Assembly (NCBI GenBank): GCA_029962745.1
Contig: CM057153.1
Span: forward strand, 10,230,117 to 10,294,116
Length of the DNA: 64,000 nucleotides
Direction: 5' to 3'
From: Echinometra lucunter
Lineage: Eukaryota > Echinodermata > Echinoidea > Camarodonta > Echinometridae
Made by a program: the position numbers and the translations under genes. This document shows, piece by piece, positions 36,301-49,400 of this stretch. Numbering within the stretch: position 1 is the first letter of the stretch; every line of letters begins with the position of its first letter. A model generated the notes under the pieces. The model worked only from the letters and a program-made list of their open reading frames with translations. It ran no database searches and was not told where the DNA came from.

Positions 36301-39300
36301 TCATATTGTTTATCTTTCGTTTGAACAGTGAGAAGAAGCTTACAGTACGGAGTATATCAGACCAAAGAGATAGGATCTGTATCCTCAAAGATACATGGTA
36401 AGATCATTGGTGTAGTCATAGAAATTTATTTCCATCATCTAATTAGCTTGTTCTTCTTGAAAATGGCAACAATGATAATACAGTTTTAGCATCATGGAGC
36501 TTTTAAGGATGATTATAGTTAGTAATGAGGACAGATGCCCTTTAACATTATGATCACCTTCTATGTATAATTCTTTGTGAGAATAATTCCTTCATTAATA
36601 CTGATATCTATAGCTGCAATGAATAAAAGTGATAATGTAGTACAGCACAATGATAGGAATGCAGATCTCCCAGGCAGATTCTTAATTTTATGTAACGTCC
36701 GCTGTATCACCATCATATACCCAGGAAGGAATGATAATAAAAAAGATAAAGATATTTATATTCCATGTGCAATTTTTTCCATCTCAAAGGGTGCTCAAGG
36801 AAGGTGCTTACAAGGCAATTGTCATTAACATTATTATTGCCCCCAGCAGTGTCAGGTACCCATTTATACATCCAGGTAGAGGACAAGAATTCACTGAGGA
36901 AATTGATATCAAGTCTGATTCAGATATCCATTTGGAAATTTAAAAAAAAAAAAAAAAATCAGAAAACACTAAGATTGTCATCACCATCTGTGATATTGTT
37001 AGTGCAGTAAATGATATTGGTAATAATCCTCATTTTGTGTAGGCAAGGAACTCTGGTTGAAGAAGGTATGGTCATTGCTATCCATGGGACATTTGGTGCT
37101 GATGGAATTTGTGAGCTTAACAACCAATCAGGCTACCTTGTTGTCAATCCGGATCACCTGCTCACTGGAACAGCAGTGTCAAACAGCATCAGGTGTATGA
37201 GAAGGTTGGTGTTAAGTTTATGTTTATTGTTTGTTTATGTTTATTTAATTTACAAGAACATATAACAAAGTATAATGACATGACAGCAAATTTTCATAAC
37301 AACATACATATAACATAAATGACAACCAATGCCTGGGAATTACCTAAAACTAATTATTACCAGTACTTCTGTTTAAAGACGCAAGGTCGTGGGCTTTCAT
37401 GGGGAATGAATCATAATTTGCTGACACTAGACTTTGTGAAAAGCACTGGAAATACCTGTAATATAGAGCTACATTTCTGGAGCACAGCAAAACAAGCTGT
37501 CCCACCATAAACATTCTTCGGCCTGCTTCGGGCATTCTCGGGCCAGGAAAAGTGAGATAATGAATTTGACATATGGGTCAAAGGGTGGAATATACAGAGT
37601 ACTACATGAGGTCTGTTGGTCATAAAACTCATAGTGATGGACAACACCTGTTACTGGGTAAGCACCCACAGTGTCAAATTCCCCATGAAAGCCCACGACC
37701 TTGCGTCTTTAAAAGGCTCTTCTCATTGGTTGTTGACTTCTTGTAATACGAATTAATCAAAACAAAAGAGGCAGCATGTATGTGGCAGAAGTAAAAAGGA
37801 TAAAGACGAAACATAGAAAAAAAAAAAAAAAACATGCCTGTGGCATTTGCCGGAAAACCATTGAACATTGTGAACATAAACCAATTATAACTACCATGCC
37901 AGCAGAATAATTTCTATGTACATGTATTTTAAGTAAGTAAGTATCACCTGGTGTTAGTGTAAAAGTAAAGGATTGAATAAGTGTTTGTCAGCAGCTTGTG
38001 TATGTGAAGTTTGGTGTCAAAACTATGAAGGTTATAAAACACCTTTTGATCTGAAGCTTTATGAGAATTACGAGTATCTTGCGTATCGTGTATTAGAGCT
38101 CCAAACTTGATACACAAGCCACAATCCTTACACCACCCAGATTCTTGTGCAGTATTTCGGTACATTCATTCATGTCCTACATGATCCCTTTAGCAGCTTT
38201 TGCTCAGTTTTAGAAACAAACATCAATACATTTTGTAAAAAGGGATGTGTTCTCATTGATTTGAATCATTAGCTGACTTTGTATAACATGTTTTTTGTGA
38301 ATCAAATTGTACTAATGGCCAAAGAAAAATGGATGAACTTGTTGATATGTCTAGATATGTGACTCCCTATCAACTCATTCTGAAAACTTGCTTTCACAAA
38401 CCCATATCTTCTCCCCTAAATGGAGTACCAGAATATTCCCATTTTTTTTCCTCTCTATTTCAGATCTGTGTTGAGTGAAAAGTTCAAGGTTTGTTTCTGC
38501 TTCATATGTTTTGTTTTCACTTTTGATTGGGCATTGGTACTGTTGTATCTTAATGTCTGAGCTAGTTTTAACAAATTTTCAAGATTTTCAAAAGGACTGT
38601 AGGATTTTTTTCTGGGAAATCGCATTTTCTTGATACTTTCATTTCTCCCAAAGTGGCACAATTATACAGTGTACATGAATATAATTATTATTCATTAATT
38701 CATCTCTTGTATAGGAATGAAGGTCATCAGTCATATTTGCTACACTGTACAACCCATTATACAGCCTGCACTGTCTCCTTCTTTGTTACATAATAAGGAC
38801 TTTTCGATTTGCATGTTCATGTAGTGGACTGCAACATAATGACCATTCGAAAAAACTTGATTCTAGAAGGTACAACGTCATTGGGTCTCAAAATGGATGA
38901 AATCGGGAGCTGGTGATGGGAGAGGGCAGGGCCATGATGTAGTGAACGTACATCTACTGAAATCGAAATGAGTTCCAACTGGGTAGACGTAATGAGTGGA
39001 CAGCAAGCATTTGGACGGCTAGAGAACGAGGACAGCGTCCTCGTTTACACAATCGAAAAGTTCCTAATATCTTTCAGCACATTCAATCAGTAGCAGTTTT
39101 AACATAAAATACTCTCAAATTGAAAAATAAACAGCTGAATTATAAATAGAACTTGACCTATTTGCTCACCATCCTGATGTTTGGTATATCTTTCTTGTTT
39201 CATTAACTCAGGGCCTGGAGAGAGGAAACCGAGCAATGCTTCTTGGATCTCTCCTTCATGAAGTCTTTGATCAGGTGAGCCTCACTCGCTCCAAATGGGG

Positions 39301-39359
39301 CATGGATGATAATTATGGTGATGATGATGGGGACAGTGATGATGTTTATATTTATAATT

Positions 39360-39396
<37 letters not shown>

Positions 39397-42300
39397 CGAT
39401 GACGATGATGGTGGTTGATGGTGATGATGATGATGCTGCTACTGCTGCTGATAGATAGTGATGATAATGATGGTGATAATCATTGGAAGTAATTCGCATC
39501 ATTCATTCAGTGCTCTAATTCCACAACCATATTTTAAGGAATGCAACTGCAGGCCTTCTCCAGTGATTTCAATATTTACTCCTCGCTGAAACAAATCAAG
39601 CTGTATTTCAGAATTAATTATCCCAATCCCATGCCCCTTCCTTGTTTCTATGCCCGCTAGAGATTGTTGATATTACCCATGCTGGACTAGGATATCTTAT
39701 TCCTTATATGATGAATCACCTGTTTGGAGCAAAAAGGGTGTTAATTCATATAAATATAATTCAACACAACACAACGAGTGTAGACTAGTCAGATAACATA
39801 TTTCTTTCTTTTTTCTATGTGTTTGTTCTTTTGTAGGCGATCTTGCACAATCAGTTTCAGAAAGCTGAACTGATGCAGATAGCAAGTGATGTTTTGAAGC
39901 AACCAGCATTTCTCTGTGACATGTAAGTACCTCTAAACACTTGTTCACGTATGAAGCAGCGAACCCCTTTGGTAAACCCCACGTTTGGTTTAAAGGGGGT
40001 ACCCAATGCTGAAACAATGTTAGTTCATTTAAAAGAGCATGATTTTATTAGCAGAAAATCATCTGCCTAAAGTTTTTTAAAAAGTCGTGTTGCCAAGGAA
40101 ACCCCCAAATGTGGTAAGATTTCAGGATATTTTTGACCCCTCAGGTGTGACACAGTTGAAACTGGGTACCCACTTTGACGTTAAAATGACGTCAAAGTGG
40201 GTATCTTGTCGCGCACTTCTAGCAAAATGCGCGCAAGGTATAATACATAGTGTACAGTCTAGTGTGCAGCACAACTGCAATGTGCGAAGCTGGGTACCCA
40301 CTTTGACATCATACCTCATACTCAAATTTTTTTGGCCAGCTCTTGATTTTTTATGAGAAAATTAGCCAAAATGCATTGATTTCGATTGAAAATCATCGTA
40401 TTTTTAATGTTATTCTTCTTGTAATTCTATTCTTGATCATATATCAATTTTTTTTTTTTACCATTGTGTAATCACTTTAATGCCTAAAGTGAATGGTACA
40501 TGAGGCAGTAGAAAAAATGAAGGCCTGGCAGCAAAAATGTGTGGACCAATCAAAGTCTTATAAAGTTAGCCAAAAAATATGATGTCACAGGTTTGCCTGC
40601 ATAATTTTTGGCAAGACTCTCTTTTATTTGAGCATCAAATACTATTGAAGCTTTAGTGCCCATCTTATCAAAATAAACCACGTGGGATGGGGTGTGCTGC
40701 TGGATATCTGAGCCATATTAAAGTACAAAACATGTCATTTTTTTAGCCATAAAAAAATCTGTGTTTGATAAAATGAGTTTTACCATTCTAGCTCTCAGCA
40801 GATGATTGCTTGATTCATTTAGTGATAGGATCTTGGTTATGTGAGACAAGGTCACTGTATGACCATTGTAATTGGTAATAATTTATTCAAACTCAGTAGA
40901 GCATTACATTAACCCTTTGATAACTAAATATGAATTTAGAAACTTAATTTTACTCCCCTAACATGTGAGTGTTCTACAGGTAAGCATGGAACTGCTATGG
41001 GTTGAATGATTACATTGGTTTTACTTGAAGTTACTCTATGAAGGTTGATGAGAGTAACCTGCTAGAGGAGGTTGAGGAGTATGTATTTGATTTGATTTGA
41101 TTTGAACTCATTACATTGGTTTGACTTGAAGGTACTCTTTGAAGGTTGATGAGAGTAACCTGCTGGAGGAGGTTGAGGAATACGCAGACACCATCAAGAG
41201 ATGGAGTGACATCTATCTAGGATCAGTACCTACAGGCAGTGTTGACATCAAATGGTGAGACTAACCTTAATGCTTTTTCGATAGACTTTGAAAATAATAG
41301 GTGAATTAGTGAGATCTAAGCAGTCTATGGCCTGAGCCAGAAGAGTGTTGATTGTATCTTCAACCTAACATGGAGTTTATGCCCTTCTGGCACTATGCCG
41401 ATGGTATGAATTAATTTAGATGTAAATCAGTTGACATATTAAAAAGCCTCATCATATATTATACAAATATACAATGACACTCGAGGATCTTGCTCAAACT
41501 ATTCGCATCGAAGGAACATCAAACGGTGCTATGCACCATAATGTTCCTGAGTGCGAATAGTTTGAGCTTGATCCAAGAATGAGTCATTGTTTATTTATTT
41601 CATATCCCTAATTGTTCCTCGGACACTCGTGTAATTACATGTACTCACATTCACATCACATTCAAGGAAATAATTAGCGAGAAGTGAAGGAAACAGCTCT
41701 GAATGACGTGCCCACAGTTCGAATATCTCTGCGAGTTGCATCGCATTCAGCATGATTACCGCGGCGCTACTGTAAGCACTAGTGCTAGCTAGCTGCATAG
41801 GTTGCCCGTGCCGCTCCATGAGGTAGGGTGCAGGTTGGCTCAGCATTGAGCTGAGCCGCTGCTGCTTGTCATTGGCAGGTCATCCGTGTCGTGAGGGGGG
41901 GGGGGAGAAAAAAAGTATAGTTCATTTTTCCCTAGGGAAAATGTGAACTATGCGTGACGTCAGCAACGAAAACTGAAATATACGGAGGAAATGTCTGTTC
42001 TGGTTAAAGCTATTCATTTCCTTGTTGCGTACATTGGTAATGCAACAATCTTACGATGAGGGATAAAAATAACATTAATCTTTGTCAGGAATTGTATAAA
42101 AAAAAAAAAAAGAAAGAAAAACAACTCACTGCGTTTTTTGTTTGTTTGTTTGTTTGTATAAAATAAATGGTAAGTAGGACAAAGGTGCTATACACCTACT
42201 CACTTACCTGTTTGTTACGACACAAAAATATGACGCTTAAAAAACGCTGCCTTTTCAGTGAAGCGCTTTACAGCACATGTAAACCAGCCTTAAAATAGTT

Positions 42301-43410
42301 GACAGATTTTCAGACATTGAGGCACGAAATTCACAAAGGAGGTTTAAACCATGGGCAAGGTTTAAGGCCTCTATGAGCGTACTATAATAAGTGTAAATAG
42401 GTGTATATAATGCCCATGCATGCGTTAAAAGTTACATGATCCTTAAAGTATGCTTAAAGAGGCATTATTGATGTGCTGAATTGTAAATATGTAAGGTAAA
42501 TGATTGATTGATTGATCCATTGAGCCATTGAGTCATGGGAATTTTCATTAGCAATGTTTAATCAAAAAGAAGAGGTTATGTAAGATAAAGTACATATTTT
42601 TTTGTTGAATTGAGTTTTTACAGACGTGTATCAATCAGATATGATTATTTACATCTGGGACCAAAGCACCCTTTTACGTCACCATCCGAAAGATGTGACT
42701 CAGACTCGAACCTGGGTCAGCTGAATCAGTTTATAACTTCCACTGTAAGTTGGATAAGGCGCATGCCACAACACCCAGCATATATCCATCACCAAACAGA
42801 ATCCTCTGCCCCGTTATCCAGATTAAGTGTAATTGATATGAGAGATATCATGGGATTTAATAAAAGCATGAAGTTTTGTCCTTTACAGAATGATGGAACT
42901 TGTTCTTCTATGCATTTTTGATGAATTATCCTCCTCTGTTTATGTACATATGATTAGGAAACTAAATTCAATTAATGACTTTCTTCATGTGTTCTCACAG
43001 GCCTGGTTCCTTGAAGCCTGAGAACTGTGGCCTGAGTGTGAGCAAGGTGACGGACATTGAGGAGACTATCTGGTCACCGAGATGGGGTGTCAAGGGCAAG
43101 GTTGACCTTACAGTCGAGGTCATGGTAAGGTCATGACCCTTCCCTCAAATCACAGAAAAAAGGAAGGGAACTCAGTGCATGCTCATGATTTAGAATAATT
43201 CCACTGCTCTGGCTTCTTGGGAGAAAAAATGTTGTTTACCTGTGGTCCAACTTGAGTGGAAGGTTGTTGCATACCAAGGTGTGTGCTACTGCATATAGAT
43301 CTCGAAAAAAGGAGCTGATGCTTAACCAAATTCTATCTTTGAAAAAGTTGGTCATACGTTTTTATGAGAGTTACAACCATGTTTATTGCTTTTGTAGCTC
43401 ATGCAGAGTT

Positions 43411-43444
<34 letters not shown>

Positions 43445-46400
43445 AAGTAGTAGTAGTAGTAGTAGAAGTAGTAGTAGTAGTAGTAGAAGTAGTAGTAGTA
43501 NNNNNNNNNNNNNNNNNNNNNNNNNNNNNNNNNNNNNNNNNNNNNNNNNNNNNNNNNNNNNNNNNNNNNNNNNNNNNNNNNNNNNNNNNNNNNNNNNNNN
43601 NNNNNNNNNNNNNNNNNNNNNNNNNNNNNNNNNNNNNNNNNNNNNNNNNNNNNNNNNNNNNNNNNNNNNNNNNNNNNNNNNNNNNNNNNNNNNNNNNNNN
43701 NNNNNNNNNNNNNNNNNNNNNNNNNNNNNNNNNNNNNNNNNNNNNNNNNNNNNNNNNNNNNNNNNNNNNNNNNNNNNNNNNNNNNNNNNNNNNNNNNNNN
43801 NNNNNNNNNNNNNNNNNNNNNNNNNNNNNNNNNNNNNNNNNNNNNNNNNNNNNNNNNNNNNNNNNNNNNNNNNNNNNNNNNNNNNNNNNNNNNNNNNNNN
43901 NNNNNNNNNNNNNNNNNNNNNNNNNNNNNNNNNNNNNNNNNNNNNNNNNNNNNNNNNNNNNNNNNNNNNNNNNNNNNNNNNNNNNNNNNNNNNNNNNNNN
44001 CTCTTGGTAATTTTATTGTCTTGCCAAATACCATCGTTCTTCTGTGCCATTACCAAATTTGTTATGCAATCCTGATTTCCACTATCTACAGAACTCATCC
44101 ACCTGCGAAACCAGCTGGCTTACTACCTCTCTCGTACAGCTAGGTCCACAACCACGCCCTCGGTCCCCTCCTCAGACGACTGGCCCTCCCAGACCAAACC
44201 CTCTTTGATCCCGCCTATCCTCCCTGATCCCATCCGAGATGACTTCACCTGTAAACGTTGTGCTCACCTGCAAGCATGCAGCAGCCTTCATAAGTAAGAC
44301 TAATTCCAGTATTTATGATGTGTGTTCCAGCGACAGTCGCTCCACATCAATTTTGTGAAATAATCATATCCTGAACTTCACTCTTGACCAAAAACTATGT
44401 CTATCCCCTACCCTGACCAAGTGCTTTCAATTTTTTTTTTCATTCTAATGTGAGTTTTCTACATTTTATTTTTGGAGGGGAAAGATCTGTTTTGATTGAA
44501 TTTGCTCTTTTTTCTTCAAAGGGTAAATATGCTTGTTATAAATCACTTACATCTATGACTTTATTGGAATGAACAATTTATTTTATTGGAGAGCCACATG
44601 GTGTGGTTTAGTCATTCCTGACAGAAAAATCTAATACATTTCATTTCTTTTTTCATCTTTCCTCTTTCTATCAGATTGGAAGGCTCCCCATCCCAGCTAT
44701 CTTCTTCTGTACAAGACCTCTTCAAAGAGAGCATTGAGCATTTACCGGACTCCCACCTCCAGTATTTTTCTCACTGGTATCTCCTGTGCTGCCTGGAGCA
44801 CGAGACTACACAGAAGAGGAATAACAGTAAAAACATCTGGTGCAAGGAGTCTACCGAAAGGTGGGAAAATGCACAACACTATCTGCCTGCGATTAGATTT
44901 TGCAAAAGAATGTTGTAGAATTGGATATGAACATTCAACCATGGAAAATCATACAGACCAAAGTTCTAAATAGTTGTATGAATACTAAAGTTGAAATTCC
45001 TGGCTATTGTGAGCCTCCTTGTAGGTATAAAAGTGAAGTCAGTTCCGAATCGTAATGATGTCATAGCAATCTTGCGATCGGCTATGATTTGAAATCGATT
45101 TGGCCTTTACTCCAACCGAAAGGCTGGTAGTAAACCAAAATATCTGTTGTAGCTTCCCATATTTATTCTGAACCGCGAATAGGATTATTTTACTTGTTTA
45201 AACTTTCATACTGAATACAAAATGCTATTTGTTCCCACACCTGGTCGTAGAAGGATCGTATAGTGTGTGGTGGTCTTTACATTGAATTTGGAGGAGGGGT
45301 GGAGGAAGAGGACATTGAAAGCTTGTTCGCAAGTACAGTGTTAAACTGCTTTTAAAAGAATGCGAGCATTTTTCTGTGTTAAAAGTGAATGCAAGTGATG
45401 TAACAAAGGTGTGCTGTTTGCAAACTAATGCATCTATGTGTTTCAAGAACTGGCAGGGTTTTTTGTAAAGGGATTTGGCCTATCTGAACAAGCTGTATAT
45501 CTTTAATCTTTAAACAGATGATTGGATAAAAGGGAAAATTTGATATTTCATTGGATGGCCAGAACAAAGGGAAATAGTGAGGATATTATAAAAGTTAAAT
45601 ATAAAATAGGTAGTGAGGAGAACATTGAGTTACTAGTATCTCTCTTACCTTTTAGCCCATAATGTTACAAGGGGTGAAAGATAATATGTAATTTAAGAAA
45701 GGTACAAAAAAAAACCAGCAGGAATTTTAAAAATTGAGCTTTTTGACCTTTCAACGTGTATTTTCAGTGCTTTGTGAGCAATAAGCTTTCAATATTAACT
45801 CCTGTCCTAAAAATTGTTGCAGAGAGAAAGATGGAGAGTGCTGGAGTAACATGGTGTTCATCAGTTCTACACACAAGGACCAACAGAGTGGGGGATACAC
45901 TTTGGTGTTCAGAAGAAAACAAGGAAAAGGAGGGTAGGATTTATGAGTATATCCATTATTTAGACCCTACTTTTGGACAAATTTTGACTGCTTTAAGGGG
46001 CATGCATGAAACTATAGCCCAAGGGTGACCTTGAAACTGCACTGTGCCCCAAGACAAAGATCACCAAGGGAGCACAGCTTTAATCGGGATCAAAAAACAT
46101 GAGCAGTTTTTATTGGTTTGATAAATCACATCCTGAAAGTGGATTCCTGAAAATTTTATTCTCCCAAAGTGGATATTTCAACAAAAAATGCCTTTTTCAA
46201 TGTTTTGTAGGGAAAATTTACCATTCTAAGATTAGTTCATGTGTCTCACCGCTTCTATCCATTGTTACATGTAACTTATGTAACTCCAAGCACCTACAAT
46301 AATTGCTTTGTATGCGCAAGTAGAGCTATGCCAGATCAATAAATTTTCACTATATTGCCCTGTAATGAATTTCATGCCTGCTGAATTGACCAATCAGACA

Positions 46401-49400
46401 TGCGGTACAAATTATTAGATATACAGTGTATGCTTGTATTCATGGGATAAAGACATGTAGTTTTTGTAGCGGCGGATGCAGGATTTTTCAGAAGGGGAGG
46501 CCGAAGTCTGCACAGGCACCCCGCATTTCTGAACAAGTCTTTAAAGGGGGTACCCAATGCTGAAACAATGTTAGTCCATTTAAAAGAGCATGATTTCATT
46601 AGCAGAAAATCATCTGTCTAAAGTTTTTTAAAAGTCCTGTTGCCAAGGAAACCCCCAAATGTAAGATTTCAGGATATTTTTGACCCCTCAGCTGTGACCC
46701 AGTTTCAACTGGGTACCCACTTTGACGTCATTTTGACGTCAAAGTGGGTACCTTGTCGCGCACTTCTAGCAAAATGTGCGCAAGGTATTATACATGTTGT
46801 ACAGTCTAGTGCGTAGCACAACTGCAATGCGCGAAGCTGGGTACCCACTTTTACGTCATACCTCATATTCAATTTTTTTTGGTCAGCTCATAACTTTTTA
46901 TGAGAAAATTATTCAAAATGCATTGATTTCGATTGAAAATCATCATATTTTTAATGTCATTCTTCTTAGAATTCTATTCTCGATCATATATCAAAATTTT
47001 GTTTACCATTGTGTAATCACTTCAATGATTTGAAAATAAAAAATCTTGAATGTTTGTTTGTTGTTTTTTTTTTCCAGGGGTACTGAAGCCAGCTTGGATA
47101 AATGCCATATGAGGGATGGAGACAGAGTGGTGATTAGTGAGGAAGGGAGCAGGAGAGTAGCAATCTGTGTAGGGGTCATTGAAGCAATCCATAAAACAAC
47201 TATCAAGATCAACTCAGACAGGTAGGTTAGTAGATTGATTGATAGATAGATGAAGGGTGGATGACATGGGAGTGGAATAATGGATAGATGGAATTGTGAT
47301 AGACTGAAGAAGGGAGTAGGAAGGTAGGTCAGTGGATTGATAGATAAATGAAGGTTGGATGAAAGAAGAGTGATTGATAGGTGGAGTTGTGATAGAGTGA
47401 TGAAGGGAGTAGGGAAGTAGGTCAGTGGATTGATAGATAGATGAAGGGTGGATGAATGAAGAGTGGAATGATTGATAGGTGGAGTAGTGATGAAGTGAAG
47501 AAGGAACTAGGTGAGTAGTTGATTGTGTAGGGGTCATTGAAGCAATCCATAAAACAACTATCAAATCAACTCAGACAGGTCGGTTAGTGGATTGATAGAT
47601 AGATGAAGGGTGGATGACATGGGAGTGGAATAATGGATAGATGGAGTTGTGATAGACTGAAGAAGGGAGTAGGAAGGTAGGTCAGTGGATTGATAGATAA
47701 ATGAAGGTTGGATGAAAGAAGAGTGATTGATAGGTGGAGTTGTGATAGACTGAATAAGGGAGTAGGGAGGTAGGTCAGTTGATTGATGGATAAATGAAGG
47801 TTGGATGAAAGAAGAGTGATTGATAGGTGGAGTTGTGATAGACTGAAGAAGGGAGTAGGGAGGTAGGTCAGTGGATTGATAGATAGATGAAGGGTGGATG
47901 AATGAAGAGTGGAATGATTGATAGGTGGAGTAGTGATGAAGTGAAAAAGGAACTAGGTGAGTAATTGATTGTGTAGGGGTCATTGAAGCAATCCATAAAA
48001 CAACTATCAAGATCAACTCAGACAGGTAGGTTAGCGGATTGATAGATAGATGAAGGATGGATGAAATAAGAGTGGAAGGACTGATAGATGGAGTTGTGAT
48101 AGGCTGAAGAAGGGAGTAAGGAGGTAGGTCAGTGGATTGATAGATGAATGGTGAATGAAAGAAGAGTGGAATGATTGATAGATAGAGTTGTGATGGACTG
48201 AAGAAGGGAGTAGGAGAGTAGCTGGCTGTGTTCGGTTCAGTGAATAAGTCAGTAAATTGGATATCAAGATCAACTCAGACAGGTAGGTTAGTGGATTGAT
48301 AGATAGATTAAGGGTAGATGAAAGAAGAGTGGAATGATTGATAGATAGAGTTGTGATAGACTGAAGAAGGGAGTGGGGGAGTAGCTGGCTGTGTTAGGTT
48401 CAGTGAATAAGTCAGTAAATTGAATATCAAGATCAACTCAGACAGGTAGGTTAGTGGATTAATAGATAGATTAAGGGTAGATGAAAGAAGAGTGGAATGA
48501 TTGATAGATAGAGCTGTGATAGAATGAAGAATAGAGTAGGAGAGTGACTGGCTTTGTTGGGTTCAGGGAAATAAGAAGTGAAGCAGATATCAAGGTCAGC
48601 TCAGGTTTAGGATGATGGATGGATTGATAGATGGATGAAGAGTAGATGAGAGAAGAGTAGAATGATTTATAAATGGAGTGATAATAGCATGGAGAAGGTG
48701 GATTGATAGCAAAGTCGCTAACGGTATCTGTTTAGGAGTCAATTGAGGTAATGATTAAAAAAGATATTAAGATTAACTCTGACGAGTTGGTTGAAAAGGG
48801 AAAGGATTGATAGATAGATGAAGTATAAATGAGAGAAGAGTAGAATGATGATAGATGGGTGATAGTACAGTGAAGGGGACAGGTTAATAGGGGAACAAAA
48901 TATGTTGAGGGGTCATTTAGGCAGCTATTAAAACAGATATGAAGATCAACTTTGACGCATGTGTTAAGAGGTGCTTAGATTCATAGTTAGATGAAGTATA
49001 GATAACACAACAGTGGACTGACGAAAGGGAGATGGTCTCTGAAGAATGGAGTACATGGCTAACCATCTTCTCGGACCAATGGGTTGCTTGTTGTATGGAT
49101 CACTGGATACATGTAAATGAAGAGTGGGCAAGGGGAGCGAAATCATAGATAGACAGAGTGGCAGTCATTCAGAGAAGGGATTAGCTGGTTTGTTCTTTAG
49201 GAGGGGGTAGGGGATATTATTAGGGGAGGGTGGGCAGAAGAAATAAGGCCATTATTGTCACATGCGTAACATACTGTGGGTACATGGACATTGCAGTTTT
49301 ATGGCAGAAAAATCTAATTACTAACTACAAATTAAAACACAATCATGTAGCTTCTATATTTTATATGAATATTTCTCTCTTTGACTTTCATACTCTAGTC

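Larger units (their letters stand above)
44675..47221 (+). other. DNA2: DNA2 exons 15-17, linker and beta-barrel
   Basis: Exons 44675-44860, 45823-45933 and 47078-47221. Exon 15 contains [15 protein letters not shown], matching the conserved HLEYFSLWC-type helix. Exon 17 contains [12 protein letters not shown] and a hydrophobic strand series typical of the helicase 1B barrel. All junctions are in phase. Confidence 0.9.

Noticed and set aside
41031..41083. Alternative exon 12
   Set aside because: Only possible donor is at TAT/GTATTT in the wrong phase for the following exons, and the frame meets TGA.
42610..42921. 103-codon frame in DNA2 intron 12
   Set aside because: Overlaps a SINE fragment found again at 57840-57925 and is not flanked by phase-matching splice sites.
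43252..44098. Frames of 200-250 codons across the gap
   Set aside because: Mostly undetermined residues from the N run joined to a TAG repeat.
47214..48273. Long minus-strand Ser/Thr/His-rich frames
   Set aside because: They read the complement of the intron 17 array and the exon 17 tails, and share the same start words because of the duplications.
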